DNA of 64,000 nt from Halichondria panicea (Eukaryota; Porifera; Demospongiae; Suberitida; Halichondriidae). The stretch covers positions 5,643,378 through 5,707,377 of the forward strand of contig NC_087381.1 of NCBI RefSeq assembly GCF_963675165.1. Reading direction: 5' to 3'. This document shows, piece after piece, positions 22,241 through 35,095 of the stretch. The notes under the pieces were generated by a model. It saw only the letters and a program-made list of their open reading frames with translations. It searched no databases and was not told where the DNA came from. Position numbers and translations under genes: made by a program. How positions within the stretch are numbered: position 1 is the first letter of the stretch; the number at the start of each line of letters is the position of its first letter.

Positions 22241-23094
22241 TTTGATCAACGCCACTGTACAGATGGATTTTGGCCAATTGACTGCTTGATTTCTGTCCGT
22301 CAATGGTTAGGGTGAAGTTCTTGTGAAAGAAACGGGTCTCAGGTTTCAACAGCAGGTTGAAGTCCCTGAAGAGAATCGTAACATTCAGTAGGTTAGTATG
22401 AAATGTATGCAAGTGCTGACAAAGACTAACGATACTTGTCTGCAGTATAATTATGGGATAGTCTAGCGCTGTCTGCAATAATAGTATTACTGTGAATGGA
22501 GCTATCAAGTGTTGGATGCATGTTACAGTACACACAATTTCCACTCACCTTCCAAAGGCAGTGAACTGTAGTTCTAGAGACCTCTCCCCCAGCATACTGC
22601 GTCTCACTCTGTGATGGTTCCATAGCAACGACTCGCTGTCGTAGGTGAGAGGCTCGTAGTGACGAATAAAATGGCTCAGGGCTATAATTATGTATGTGTG
22701 TGGTGTGTGTGTGGTGTGTGTGTGGTGTGTGTGTGGTGTGTAGTGTGTGGTGTGTGGTGTGTGGGGGCATTGCGATATTATAGTTGTAAGCTGTTCTGTG
22801 GAATGAGAAGTAAAATTGTGCATTAAAAATCAATCACCTCACCAATCTTATACATGTATCTGAATGTGTATGAGCCAGGGCACTGTGCAGTAGGTGATAT
22901 AAAGCAAACAACCCTCTCTTAAGTACGTATCTAGCTTACTATACTATGGCCAACTACAGGTGATAGTGTATATAATATCAGACTATCATTAAACCTCTCT
23001 GTCATAACACAGACACAGTACACTGTGAAGTCTCACCCTCTCCTTGGACGATCCCCAGGAGAAGAGCGACGCATAACAGGCTGTATAACTTCAT
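22241..23094 (-). pseudogene. first three exons of the ADAM-receptor gene, truncated copy in B1
   Basis: Exons 23094-23037 (signal peptide ending GIVQGE), 22681-22549 ([19 protein letters not shown]) and 22365-22241 ([18 protein letters not shown]) have intact splice sites and phases 1, 2, 1, with no stops. Intron 1 is only 355 bases and lacks the foldback. Nothing matching exon 4 follows; the next coding block is the CTDSPL2 exon at 21210, whose phase does not fit. The fragment could at most make a secreted piece of prodomain. It lies head to head with TRIM-A2. Confidence 0.75.
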
Positions 23095-23809
23095 ATCATG
23101 TAAACCAACATCAGTTTTCTGTGAATGTTCAGGATTTTGAGGTGGGGCCTTTACGGTGACACACCCCTAAAAGTGAAAAGTCGACCCTTTACCAGGTTGT
23201 TTCATTGTGGCGACATTATGCGCGCGCATGCATGCTCAGTATCGCCTTTTCTTCTCATAACTCAAACTCACATCGGTCAAGGCAGAGATAAAGTAAAGAA
23301 ATCTATTACTCTATCTCTGGTCAAGGTCAGGAACTCGTGAAGAATAAGTAAGTATATAGTAAATACCTTATGCCCTAGGCATCGATAAGCAATTCACAAT
23401 GGATATTTACAAATACACACTATTTATTTACAAAGACTAAGACAGTAGACTTACTATACTGTCTTTTGTTTACATACTGTATACACCAGTGTGGTTATCT
23501 GAACAATATACATTGCAGTCTTTATCAATGACTGTACAATAATTAAGACAATAAATACCCGTACATTATTATTACAATGACTGGACAATAATTTTCCAGC
23601 CCATTGAATGAATGCATAATTATGTAGACACTCCGAGCAAATCCTTAAATGGATTGCAGTAGAGTCAGTAGATATGTACTGATGTGTATACCTGATTTTA
23701 TATACAGGAACTCCCCAAGGCAAATCACCCCACTATAACAATCAAACTGTTAAACCATAAAACCAGAAACATTTCAAGAAAGTGTTATCTGCCCTCACTA
23801 ACTCAATAT
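23095..23809. promoter_or_regulatory. head-to-head spacer: B1 receptor fragment / TRIM-A2
   Basis: 715 bases between divergent start codons. From 23465 on it equals the left end of the window. It contains the conserved TRIM leader with a CAG acceptor-like site at about 23705. I see no other feature. Confidence 0.4.
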
Positions 23810-26026
23810 ATGGCCTCTAATACCAACTCCTCTGCAACCTGTGGCATATGCTCAGAGCTGTACCAAGATCCACGCATGCTCAATTGCCTACACTCATTCT
23901 GCAAAAAATGCTTGGAAAAGAGACTCGACGAAGGACCTTCCAAATCGAGCCTAGCCTGCCCCACGTGCAATGAATCCTCCTCTCTGTCTAGTCGTGGTAT
24001 AGAGTCACTATCAAAAGATCATAGGAAGACTTACGAAGCAGAGGTTGCTGAATTTGAAGGCTTGATCAAAGGTGACAAATCTGTTTTTTGCGATCACTGT
24101 GTGAAGGGGCAAGCTGCCTTCTTTTGTTGTAGCTGCTGCGAGTTTCTCTGTGAGAAATGTGCTGACCATCATCGCTCATGGAGGAAGACTAAAAACCACG
24201 AGTTAGTTAGCTGTACTAAAGAAGGTGGAAAGGAAAATATATTCAAGAGCGTAGCTCACAAGCCTCTTACCTGCTCAGTACACTCGAAAGAATCTCTCGA
24301 CTATTACTGCAACACATGCAACGACCTGCTCTGCATTCGCTGTGTGGTTGGAAAGCACAAAGAACATGCTTACGAAGAAATGGATTCTGTTCGAGAGAAG
24401 GAGAAATCCGAGCTTAGTTCTTACCTTGGGAAAACCGAGGCTGCAAAGGACAAGTTGAAGAATTCCATTTCACAAGTGGAAAAGGTCATGCAAGGTGTTC
24501 AAGCTAAACACAAGGAAGTCGATCATAAAATCAATGACATTTTCAACCACCTTCAGCGTAAACTAAAAGCTCGAAAAGATGCACTCTTGGCCAAAAGCGC
24601 TGATGTGGCACTCGGCAAAGAGACAGCGCTTACTCTCCAGGGTGAAGAGCTCAAGAAAATGGAAGATTCTCTTTCCGAAATTTGTTCAAAGTTAGAGTCA
24701 GTCACGCAAGAGTACACAGCCGTAGAAATGCTAGCTGCCAAGCAACCGATAACAATTCGAGCTCAACAACTTCTTGATACATTTGATAAATGCTCTCTTG
24801 ATCCTTGCAAGCTAGATATAATGCCAGTATCTCTCCTTAGCACTCAACTTGAAAATGAAATTGATACTTTTGGAGCTGTGTGTGGTGGTTGCATGCCAGG
24901 ACAAAGTACAATTGATCTAGTGAAGCCAACTGCTGCTGTAGGGAAGGAGAGGAAGTTGCTTCTCACTGCAAAAAATGGAAATGGAAAACCTTTTCCTCAT
25001 GGCGGTGAATCGGTGAAAGTTTCTCTAGCACTGATGGGTTCGAATGAAGCAGGGATCTCCGGTGTTGTAGTCGACAAGAAGGATGGTACTTATGGTATTA
25101 GCTTCACACCAAACGCAGCTGGTGAACACAAGCTATCCATCACCATTAGCAACGAGCAAATTGAGGAGAGTCCATTTGCACTTTACGTTCGACAGCCGAG
25201 AAATTACGCTTCATTGTCTGCTAGTTCTCGTACATTTTCAGTTTCTAGTAACCCTGGTGATGTTGCCGTCGATGATGACAACAATGTGTACATTGCTGTA
25301 ACTGGATATCACTGCATCTCAGTGTTTGATCAAAATGGTTTCAACGTTCGAACCATAGGAACAGCCGGAGGTAACAGATCTGCAGACGGTCAGTTCTACA
25401 CCCCATTTGGAATTGCCTTGAAAGGAAACATCATGTATGTAGCTGACGCATCTAACCATCGAATACAAAAACTTACTTTGGACGGCAAGTTCATTTCCAA
25501 GTTTGGTTCAAGTGGTTCTGGGAATGGACAGTTGAGCAACCCTCGAGGAATCGCTATTGGCAAGAATGGAAGAGTGTTTGTATCAGAATGGAGTAATCGG
25601 CGAGTTTCCGTGTTCCAATCTGATGGTGAATTCTCTCACCACATTCAAGGCAACGCTGCTAATAATAGCAATCTCGTTAACCCATGGGGATTAGCATTTG
25701 ACAATGGCGGGAATCTACATGTTGCTGATTATAGCTCCCACTTGATCAAAGTGTTCACTCCAGAAGGCAATTTTGTTTCCCAGTACGGCAGTGGAATTAT
25801 CCAATCTCCAGCAGGGATCGCTATTGACGATGAAGGTTTTACTTTTATCGGTCAGCACTACAACACAAACGCTAAATATAACTACAGTCGATTGATTATT
25901 CTTAATGCCCAGCACCAGCAAGTTCATGTTATACCTAACTTTAAGCACGTCTCCGGACTTTGTACTGACAAAGATGGTGATGTTTTTGTGTGCGATTACA
26001 ACAACAGACGTGTTATGAAGTACTAA
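23810..26026 (+). CDS. TRIM-NHL E3 ubiquitin ligase, copy A2 (intact)
   Basis: Open for 738 codons in one exon; the ATG follows CTCAATAT, conserved in A1 and A3. RING zinc ligands C11, C14, C26, H28, C31, C34, C50, C53; B-box 1 about 94-130; B-box 2 about 155-186 with CxxH and HxxH pairs; coiled coil about 193-320; filamin repeat about 366-465; six NHL repeats from about 470 to the end (VFVCDYNNRRVMKY). RING and coiled coil suggest a dimeric or oligomeric ubiquitin ligase; in TRIM2/3/71 relatives the NHL propeller binds proteins or RNA. The substrate is unknown. Almost identical to A1 apart from A1's frameshift and a few substitutions. Confidence 0.92.
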   Translation: MASNTNSSATCGICSELYQDPRMLNCLHSFCKKCLEKRLDEGPSKSSLACPTCNESSSLSSRGIESLSKDHRKTYEAEVAEFEGLIKGDKSVFCDHCVKGQAAFFCCSCCEFLCEKCADHHRSWRKTKNHELVSCTKEGGKENIFKSVAHKPLTCSVHSKESLDYYCNTCNDLLCIRCVVGKHKEHAYEEMDSVREKEKSELSSYLGKTEAAKDKLKNSISQVEKVMQGVQAKHKEVDHKINDIFNHLQRKLKARKDALLAKSADVALGKETALTLQGEELKKMEDSLSEICSKLESVTQEYTAVEMLAAKQPITIRAQQLLDTFDKCSLDPCKLDIMPVSLLSTQLENEIDTFGAVCGGCMPGQSTIDLVKPTAAVGKERKLLLTAKNGNGKPFPHGGESVKVSLALMGSNEAGISGVVVDKKDGTYGISFTPNAAGEHKLSITISNEQIEESPFALYVRQPRNYASLSASSRTFSVSSNPGDVAVDDDNNVYIAVTGYHCISVFDQNGFNVRTIGTAGGNRSADGQFYTPFGIALKGNIMYVADASNHRIQKLTLDGKFISKFGSSGSGNGQLSNPRGIAIGKNGRVFVSEWSNRRVSVFQSDGEFSHHIQGNAANNSNLVNPWGLAFDNGGNLHVADYSSHLIKVFTPEGNFVSQYGSGIIQSPAGIAIDDEGFTFIGQHYNTNAKYNYSRLIILNAQHQQVHVIPNFKHVSGLCTDKDGDVFVCDYNNRRVMKY

Positions 26027-26029
26027 CAA

Positions 26030-27484
26030 TATTTACTATTATAATTTATTCTAGAATACTGTTATTATTGTGCGTATATATAATTATACGTATGTATAAT
26101 TATAAAATTTCATGGTGCACATTGTTCAATTATCCCCATAATTAAATTAAATGGACAGTGCATAATTATTGTCTGCAAAATTAGTTTCAGTATAGTTTTC
26201 CTACATTCTGAGGATTGAGCTTCAATGGATTTACAACCGAGAGCAACACAATGAATCCATAATTATACTGACAGCAGTTAAGGTTAAGGTCATTACGATA
26301 AAACGTTATCGCATCTGTTTTACCGCTGTGGAGATGCAGCTTAATGCACAGAGTGAATGTTCTATAATTATATGAGCATCTTCTTGTTCAGTTATAGATT
26401 CAACAAACAAGAAGTATTTCACTTGTAGTGGCAAATGTTCATAAGGCATAGGGCAGAGCAGTTAACGCGAAAATTAAAAACTGCATGAGCGTTATTATAT
26501 AATGGGTATACAACAACAATTTAGGAGAGTATTAGATTAGTTGTGTTGGTATAGGAATGAATTGGTGCATGGGTTTTATATATTTACGTAGACAGCTGCC
26601 CTTCACGACAAGAATTAACACTATAATTATAGTAATAATGTCTGCATAATTATAAGCACTATAAAACGATCTGAACAAAACAAGTGACTTTATAATCTAG
26701 TTTTCTATACTGTAGCTCTATGCATTCAGACAGTATAATAGCTATAATTATATGCACCATATAAAAACTTGCCACTCATAACAACAGCCTATATATACGT
26801 GCTTCTATATAATATATAGTCATACCGCTATTTAGACTAAGTATATTATAGTGGCACTAGACAATAAAACAGTTAGTATATCTATGCTACAACCTGGGCA
26901 TCACAAGGCTTTCCTGTGAGTGTGAAAGTTCTTTTACCTAATTATGGGTTATACTTTTTTGCCACTTTTCCTCATTTTCAAGCAATCCACGACTTTGGTG
27001 AGCCCGTTTCCAATGCAGTCTCGTCGACTTTAATGGATTCATTTTGCATGGTACTACGATCGTGTTTGCTGAATTTAGAGTCTCTTGGCTTGAGATGAAC
27101 AATAGTCGTTGGATTCTTGCTCTGCATATAATAATAATTATAGATATTGTCACGACTCTGAGACCATACTATATAAACAGACAGTCTAACTTGAATTACA
27201 ATGGAAGGGGCACATACTAGTGTAAACCCTCGGCGTTAATTTGGGGTTTAGTGTAGTCTACAGCCTTCCGTCAAAGCCACGTGTACATCTAGGCCAATGT
27301 GCAGGTTCAAGCTTCTTATATCTTCTTAGCTTTTGCTCCCTTTTATTCGACAATGAAGCTTTAAAATCAAAACTACTACCTTAATTGTTGTTTTGAGGTA
27401 ATTATATATAGGTACATGTCGTAGTACATTGTAAGGGCCTTCACACATGCATGCATGCACTGTCTATAATTATAATTGAAGATA
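26030..27484. other. intergenic, between convergent 3' ends (A2)
   Basis: Counterpart of 2562-3988, with the same short palindromes and AT repeats. Nothing supports a gene. Confidence 0.5.
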
Positions 27485-30400
27485 CTATAATCCGCATACC
27501 AGATTGTTTTTTCCTGAGGTAGAAGTAGATGCACCACTGTCAGTCTTGCTTCGGCACCGCTTTAGAAAATTTGTAACCTAAAAATTTAGAAGATACATAA
27601 AATTAATGCTAAAATAACGATATGCAACACACCTTTTCACTCCGGAGCACATGGAAGAAAAATACGAACAGGCCTTGCAGTGAGTTAAAGATAGTGAATA
27701 ACCATGCAAACACAATAGTGTTGCTGTTGACTGAGAGTAGACCAAACACCCAAGTCAACCCGAGTAGTGGAAGAAGAATTATAGTGGCCTTGAAGAGTTG
27801 TCTGCATAATTACGCACACATGCATTGGGATCAACACACGATGCATTTACTGAATAGTATAGTGAGCACTCACGAGAATAACTGTAAAGATTCCTTTTTT
27901 CCTCTTTGTTGCATGGTTAATTTTTTTTGTTTATAGACACTGCACAAAGCAGCCAAGAGGAAGAATATGTTCACCTGTACACAGGTAATCGTCATAAAGA
28001 AAATGTTAGTCAACTTAGAAAAGGTAACTGATGGACCGGACCCTATAACAACTGCAAAATGTCCTAATTCAATCCAAATGGTTGCAAGCTAGAGAGATCT
28101 CACCAGAACAACTAGTAGCATCGGTGCAACAAATGCCCATACGGCTCCTTTATCACCAGCACCAACAGCAATCCAACAACTGCATTGTACATAAGGGACA
28201 ATAAAATAATGTTGTCAGTTGTATTTAATATAATTATACACATTCTAATAAGAATTTGGAGAGGTGAATCGAAAACTTACTACTCTTCTGTGCCATACTG
28301 GTCATGAATAAGTCCAGCAGATATAGCCACCGGTATCACTGGAACACCTGCAAAAACAAATCCAATGCATTCGACATAATACTCACTGAACATGCAGTAA
28401 AATGGGCAGTGGAATGCATGGGTCTAAGGGGCACTCTGCTTAATTCCCTTGATCTCAGAGGTCAAAAGGCAACAAGCACTTTAATGTCATAGTGGTCAAG
28501 GGGCCCATAATTATACCTAGTGTGTACATCGCATAATTATACAAAATAGAATTTACCCCATCCAATAATAAAGAATATCCACCATTTCTTGGATATTTGG
28601 CTGAAGACAACCACCAACATGAGATAGAGCATGATTCCCTCACAGAGCATCCAAAAGAACACAGCAGTGAACAAGTAGTGAAGGAGAGCAGCCACAAACG
28701 CACATGCTATCTGAAAGTGATGGCAAATTAATGGAGATCATACTATAATTATGTGGCGCACCTATGAATGTAATTATAACTGTAAGTAAAATAATTATTA
28801 CGATGGATCATAGTTAATATTGTAAAAACAAAAGTATATGCATACGCGTTGAGTAAAATGCAAAGTCGCGGATCATACTTCAAATAATTATTTGTTTTTC
28901 GAGCGACAAAATATTGATTTTATCAAGTAAGCAGTAAATAATTTATGACACTGTAATGTCATAACGCGAAATTTTGAGACGCTTAAATTTCGTGGAATGG
29001 CCTCTAAAAGCATTTCGTTCAATAAATTTCGTGGATTGACTGCTTACCAGAAGCCACACCTTTAATCTTTGCACTTTATCGCAGATAATCGTGGAATTAA
29101 TTTCATGTAGGATTGCTAATCCATGAAAACAGCGAAAATTAAGCCCCTCGAAAATTGTGTGCTTATATAATTATATACGGTACGTATTTGCGATGTTCTT
29201 TTGTGATACCATAATGACATACAAATAATTATAATGGTTACTTATTCGAGAACAAAACTTCAACTTTGGCATGCCATTGTCTGTGAAAGGTGAAAGGCAT
29301 AAACCGCACCAGCTATACGATACTATAAACACTATAAGTACACGACTCAAGTGACACCTTGTTGGCCACAGCAGTCTGTATTCCTGACAAGAACGCCACG
29401 TAACCAAGGAGCAAAGAAATAGACAGGTTGAGATGGATGAAGTTATGAACTCTGGTCAGCAGTTCTTTTCTAAACAGCAACAGCATAAAAAGTTGTACGT
29501 GTATACAAAGCTATTTATAGTTTTTCAATGATTACCTCAATGCCAGGAAATAGATGATAGTTAACAGAAGAAAAAAGATGGAGATGGAACAACCGACATA
29601 AGTCAACAACGATAGAGCAAACCTGATCTCTGGAGTTGTGTCCTACAAAAGGACCAAACGTATTATAATTATTCATCCAAGTAACGTACTGCACGAGGCT
29701 CACATTCAGTGCTCCAGTGACATCCATTAGAACAGCAAATGCTGTGAAATGACTGCTCTCACAGACAATATTATATACTCTCATTTGCTTGTCTTCATCC
29801 ACACTGACTGTAGTCACACCTTCCATGGACCACCTGCTGTTGGCCGCATCACTAACAATAAAGTAATTGTGACATTTTGATTGAACAACAATTAGGCAAA
29901 ATTAATGATAGCTCACCTAGAAACACTCCAAAATACACATGTGGCATTTTCTGCAACTTCACTTTCAGAAAACTGCACGTATATATGGATTAGTGACGCT
30001 CGTAAGTTCAACTGTTATAATTATTTATTGCCTTTTGGGTAGTGAAATTGAAGGTTGCCTTTGTCTGAAAGTTATTTAACTTCACATCGGAGAAGACTTG
30101 ACTAGAAATAACCTGTGAGACCGGTCTGGTCGTGTTCCTGTGTATAAGCATATACAATGAGATTGAGCAGAACATGACTAAGAGTACTGTACATTTCAAG
30201 ATTGGTTTTTGGAAGAAAACCCTCCAAGTTGGAGAATAGAATGTTGACTGCTGAAACATTCCCTTCTGAAAATTGAAACCGATAAGGATAATTTTGTTTA
30301 CCATGCACTGATGTGTATATTATATGAAATACCTCGGGCGCCTCTCTCCGCAAAGAGAGCAGCTGGTATCACAGTTTGAGCTGAGCCTGTTTCTTCACTG

Positions 30401-33400
30401 ACTTTAATAACTTCAGGAAATGTAATGTCTTCCAAATTAGTGGGGTCAACTTTCATTGCAGATAGCACTGCATGGACGGTAAAATACAATAATTTGAGCA
30501 CTAAACTTACTTTTAAAGTACATGTAGATCACATGCAAGTCAAAATCAGTTTCTACAAAATTGTCTGTTCCGAGCACATCACCCCATATCCGGGGCAAGG
30601 CTGGATAACGGCATTTTTACAACCGACTTTTGTCTTTTTAAACCTTCATAATTATGAACACGATGTCATGAGCTCCAAAGGCACTACTGTGGCATCCAGC
30701 AAACAATTCAGGTGCATGAGCAGACTCGAATAAAAACATCACAGACAAGTACGCAAACAAACTACTATAACTTGGGTACCGCGGCGCGCCATGCATAGAA
30801 CAAAATAATAATTATTAGCTATAATACGTCTGTTGAAGTACGCATACCGATATTCTGTCTCACAAGTGTAATTTCAGTCATGTCGCCTGTATCCACAGCT
30901 TCACTCCTTAGTGCCAATGACACATACTGACCATATAACTCTGCATTCAACAACAATTGCTGACTCTCAGCAGAAGAACCATGAAGATATTTGATTGTCT
31001 ATATACAACGTAATTCAATACCTTTGCCATTATTATACCTCTTGCAATCTTTCCATCCTTCTGTATTCCTCTCATCAAGAACATTGCTAAGAATGTTCAG
31101 AACTCCCTATATACAAATAAAAGCAATAAAGCAAAAGGGAAATATTTTACTGATAATTATAGTCTTACTTCACTAAAATTGAGAGAGGACATGGGACCAG
31201 CAGACTCTATGTTCTGAATTAGGTAATTCACACTTGACTTGACAATCAAATTAGTAGTGCTGAGATCTTGAGGGAATATGGTGGAGTCTCCTGTTGCATT
31301 GACATTAGTAGCCTCCGCAAGAGAAACAAGAAGGTTATCAACTTCATTCTGAGAGGCATTTCTAAGAAATATTTCATTTGCCTGAATGGGGAAAACTATA
31401 GCTGGTGAAAGATTGTCATGAACGGTAATAATATTAATATTAATATCAGTATGTCCTATAGATGACAGTGCATGTATTTGTGTGAAGAAATACGTATTAA
31501 AGCAAAAGTCTTACCGTGTTATTAAGTAAACTGATTTCTTCCCTAGCACAGTTATCAATATTCATTGCTTCCCACATTCCTTTAAGTGTACAGAAACGAG
31601 TCGCAGTACCTGTATGATGATAATACATGCACATCACATGCATAAAATGACATAATTATATACCTGAAGTTGTTCCCGTTCCATTTTGTGGGCATTGCCG
31701 GGAATAGGAAAAGCCAGCCACAGTGACAGGGAAGAAAAGCCACCAGACAGAATCCTGTTCAGCTTCACAAACCATCACACCTATAATAATGCAAAAAAAT
31801 TTTGATTAACAAATGAATATAACCACTCGCTTCGCTCAGCCCAAAGAGCTTACAAAAACCACAACTATAATTCTGAATGCAACATTACCTGGACATGAAG
31901 AACCAACAGTACCCAGGTCAATAGTAGTGTCATTTCTTGCAGCTACAAATATTGTCACAGGAGCTATTGTTGAAAGTTGCAGATTGCCATTGTCTGTTGC
32001 TATGACCATGAACGAGTGTGAGGATGCATTCTCAAAGTCCAGCCTCTCCTGTGTAAATATTGCACCCGAACTGTCAACTCTAAACACATCAGTTTCAGCC
32101 AGAGCGTAAGCAATCAACGAGTCATTGTCTCTGTCTATAGCACCGACACATAGCACAGTAATGTTGAGTGGAGTATTCTCGGGTATAGTTGTGGAATAAG
32201 CAGCCATGGAAAACATTGGAGCATTGTCATTTTCATTAAGCACGTTCACCGTAATGCTTGCAAAAGCTGGAGGGGTGACATTATCGGTAGCTCTAACTGT
32301 CAGTGTGTAAGTCTGAGTGTCCTCAAAGTCTAAATATGATGTGACTAATAGTTGACCAGTGTCAGGCTCAAGTGAAAACTTATTTTGCTCATTTCCACTA
32401 GTAATGTCATATGTGAGGTTTTCGGTATCCACATCAGTGGCCATCACGATAATCAACAAATGTCCAAATAAAACGGATTCAGATATCTCAACATAATATT
32501 CAGAGACTTGAAAGGAAGGACTGATGCAATCAAAGTTCATACTCGTAGTCAGTAGACAAGAAGTGCCATTACAACACGGGTTGTCGGTACAGATACCGTC
32601 ACTATTCACTAGGGGACCACAATCACATTGTTCCCCCTCCGCCTCATCCAGGAGATTGTTACCACACAAACTGTCTGCTAATAAGCAACCGTCACCTGTG
32701 TACATGCATGGGACTAAATTACGGACCCTATATAAAAGACCGCTAGAAAAATACCCTCCAAATAAGCAAATCTAATGCTTCCATGGCCACTGCCCTCCCC
32801 ACTCACTTAAGCTCTGCCCACGATCACGAATAGCTCCCAACATCTCGGCTCGGCTGCGTGGAGAGAACTGATCGTTGTTGGGCTGACTACCATCTAAGGG
32901 GAATGCGTCCATTAGGTACACACCGCCAGCCTCAGGGGGGTCCACAGGGGGGTCATGCTGTGTGAGGGTGGAGGTAAATATTGGGTGGGGGTCATGCTGT
33001 GCGTGCAAGTATGTATGTGCATTGGATGAGGATGGGTCCATCTCTAGAATTTTGACGGCTCATGCAGCAAAAATTACACGGTACAAAGCACATGCCTGAT
33101 GGTAGTACACGCACACGCACATGTACAGTACAGATATATGTTATACACTGTACATAATTATAGTAACGCACTGTTGAGCCGAAGTTGTGTCCTGCCTCGT
33201 GTGCGAAGGTGAACGCGGCTATGGCAGAAGGGATGCGAGTGTTGTAGTTTAAAATGCTCACAATCCCCGTATTGAGGGTCCGGTTCACACCTCCAGAGAA
33301 AGTCTGGTTCGCATCTCCAGGGAAGGTCTGAATGTTCTCACAGATGCCACCTGAAGAATAAAAAAAATTATGTATGCACGTGTGGGGGTGGAGGAGAGAG

Positions 33401-34429
33401 TGTGTGTGTGTGTGTGTGTGAGTGTTTGAGGGTATACGTACAATGTGTCATGCAAGTATTCATAATTGAGGTGGGTGGAATTGTGTCCACTGTTCACTCA
33501 AACAGAATGATCCCCTAACAACGTATCGGGCATTTCTAGAACTTGAAGCAGGGGAGTGCTGATGTATATGGTTGGCATCTGTAGAACAGAAGTTCTAGAA
33601 TGCTACTACGATTCATAAACTAGCGAAATACAAATTAGAGATAAAATTAATGCTCAAGAATGATAGTGGGATAAAAGTTAGGGTCCTTCGTGCGCATTTA
33701 CTGTAGGAAATGGAGGTCGCAAAGGAGTGTTTATATACATGCAGTGATACAAACGTGGGATCTATTTACGCAGGATGAACTAATGGCAGCATTTAGCTAG
33801 ACTCTATAGAGACAAGACGATTACATGTACATGACAGGATAGACTTTCCAAACCAATTACCTGTTATAAGAATTAAAGAAAAATTGTCTACAATAGCCGT
33901 TCATTAGTATTTCGTTAGTATTCGTTAGTATTTCGAACACCAGTGTACCACACACCCACCCACACACACCCACACTCCCCACACACACACATACACCCAC
34001 ACATACCTGCTGCATTGACTCCAGATTGTGGTGCCACGTATGCTAATCCTACAACACCATTATCAAAATCACGACTAGTGAACCGATAACTCAGACAGTA
34101 CTGCGACCAATCAGCTGTCGAGTGCTCGTTGAGAAATTCCAGTACACTAATAAACTGGTTATCGTAGAAAGTGCCACTAGCAGGAGGAGTGTTCTCGACC
34201 TCCATACCAAGAATACCAAAATGAATGCCGTCAGCCAACCCGTCATCGTCAAAGTCGGTACGCTCAAATATTCTGCTTCCCTGCAAGTGGAGGAGGGGTT
34301 ACAGTTAAGTATGGTAATTTATTACATTATAATGAAAGCACCACGTCACGGATGCTGACGCCTCCCTCGGTGGATGTGTCAAAGCTACATCTATACTATA
34401 GCTATTGCTAATACACATGCACATGTGTG

Positions 34430-35095
34430 ATATTGATGAACAATTTTCTGAATGACCCTGTGGGAAAAGATTGATTGGGACCACTTTGTTAATGAAAGCA
34501 CCGCGGGTGCTGATGCCTCGGTGGAGGTGCCAAAGCTACATAACATAAAACTACTAATAGCTAGCTTTTATACACACATTGATTATAATTATCATGATGA
34601 ATTTTGCTGCATGCAATCAACCGAATAGTGGGTAATGATCGACCATGATTGTTGTTAAAAACGATCGATGCCAAAAGTTCAAGTCTAAAATTAATGGCTG
34701 CAAAGTCAGCAGAGCCTTGCAGCTCTCTGCTCACTCTTGCAGCTACCAATAGCTAGCGTTCTAGTGCAGAGCTAACTACTAAGTAGAGTAGTAACACTCC
34801 GTGAACAAGTTTTGCTACGGACTCTTCTGAAAAGGCTGCAATAGCATTCCAAGTAAGCAAAACTAGGCATAACTCGAGAACGAAGCATTATTTTGCAAAT
34901 CCACGAATTAAAATCCAAGTAAACATGACTAGAAGCCTATAGAAACTCTTACTTGCACTTGATTCATCCTTGAGCAGCTGTATCGGTCCACACACACAGA
35001 CACACAGATACACAGACACACACACAGACACACAAACACACTACCGTATACCTCGCTTGCGCATGCGCACCGAGGCATAAAAATATGTTAGACGA
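34430..35095. repeat. intron block partly duplicated in tandem (copies 2 and 3 only)
   Basis: Between the 35558 and 34280 exons, copy 2 has about 600 bases that copy 1 lacks. They partly repeat their neighbours: AATGAAAGCACC..GATGCCTCGGTGGA occurs twice (34330 and 34493), and AGCTACCAATAGCTAGC..AGAGCTA..CTACTAAG occurs at about 34740 and 35248. A CA-rich microsatellite lies at 34990-35040. Copy 3 shares the block at about 59640-60265. Confidence 0.65.

Noticed and set aside
22545..22833. His/Thr-rich minus-strand frames near 22700
   Set aside because: Translation of a GTGTGGT-type repeat upstream of the receptor exon 2 acceptor.
34980..35045. CRISPR-like or satellite array at CA-rich repeats
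   Set aside because: Simple microsatellite in an animal intron; no spacer-repeat structure.
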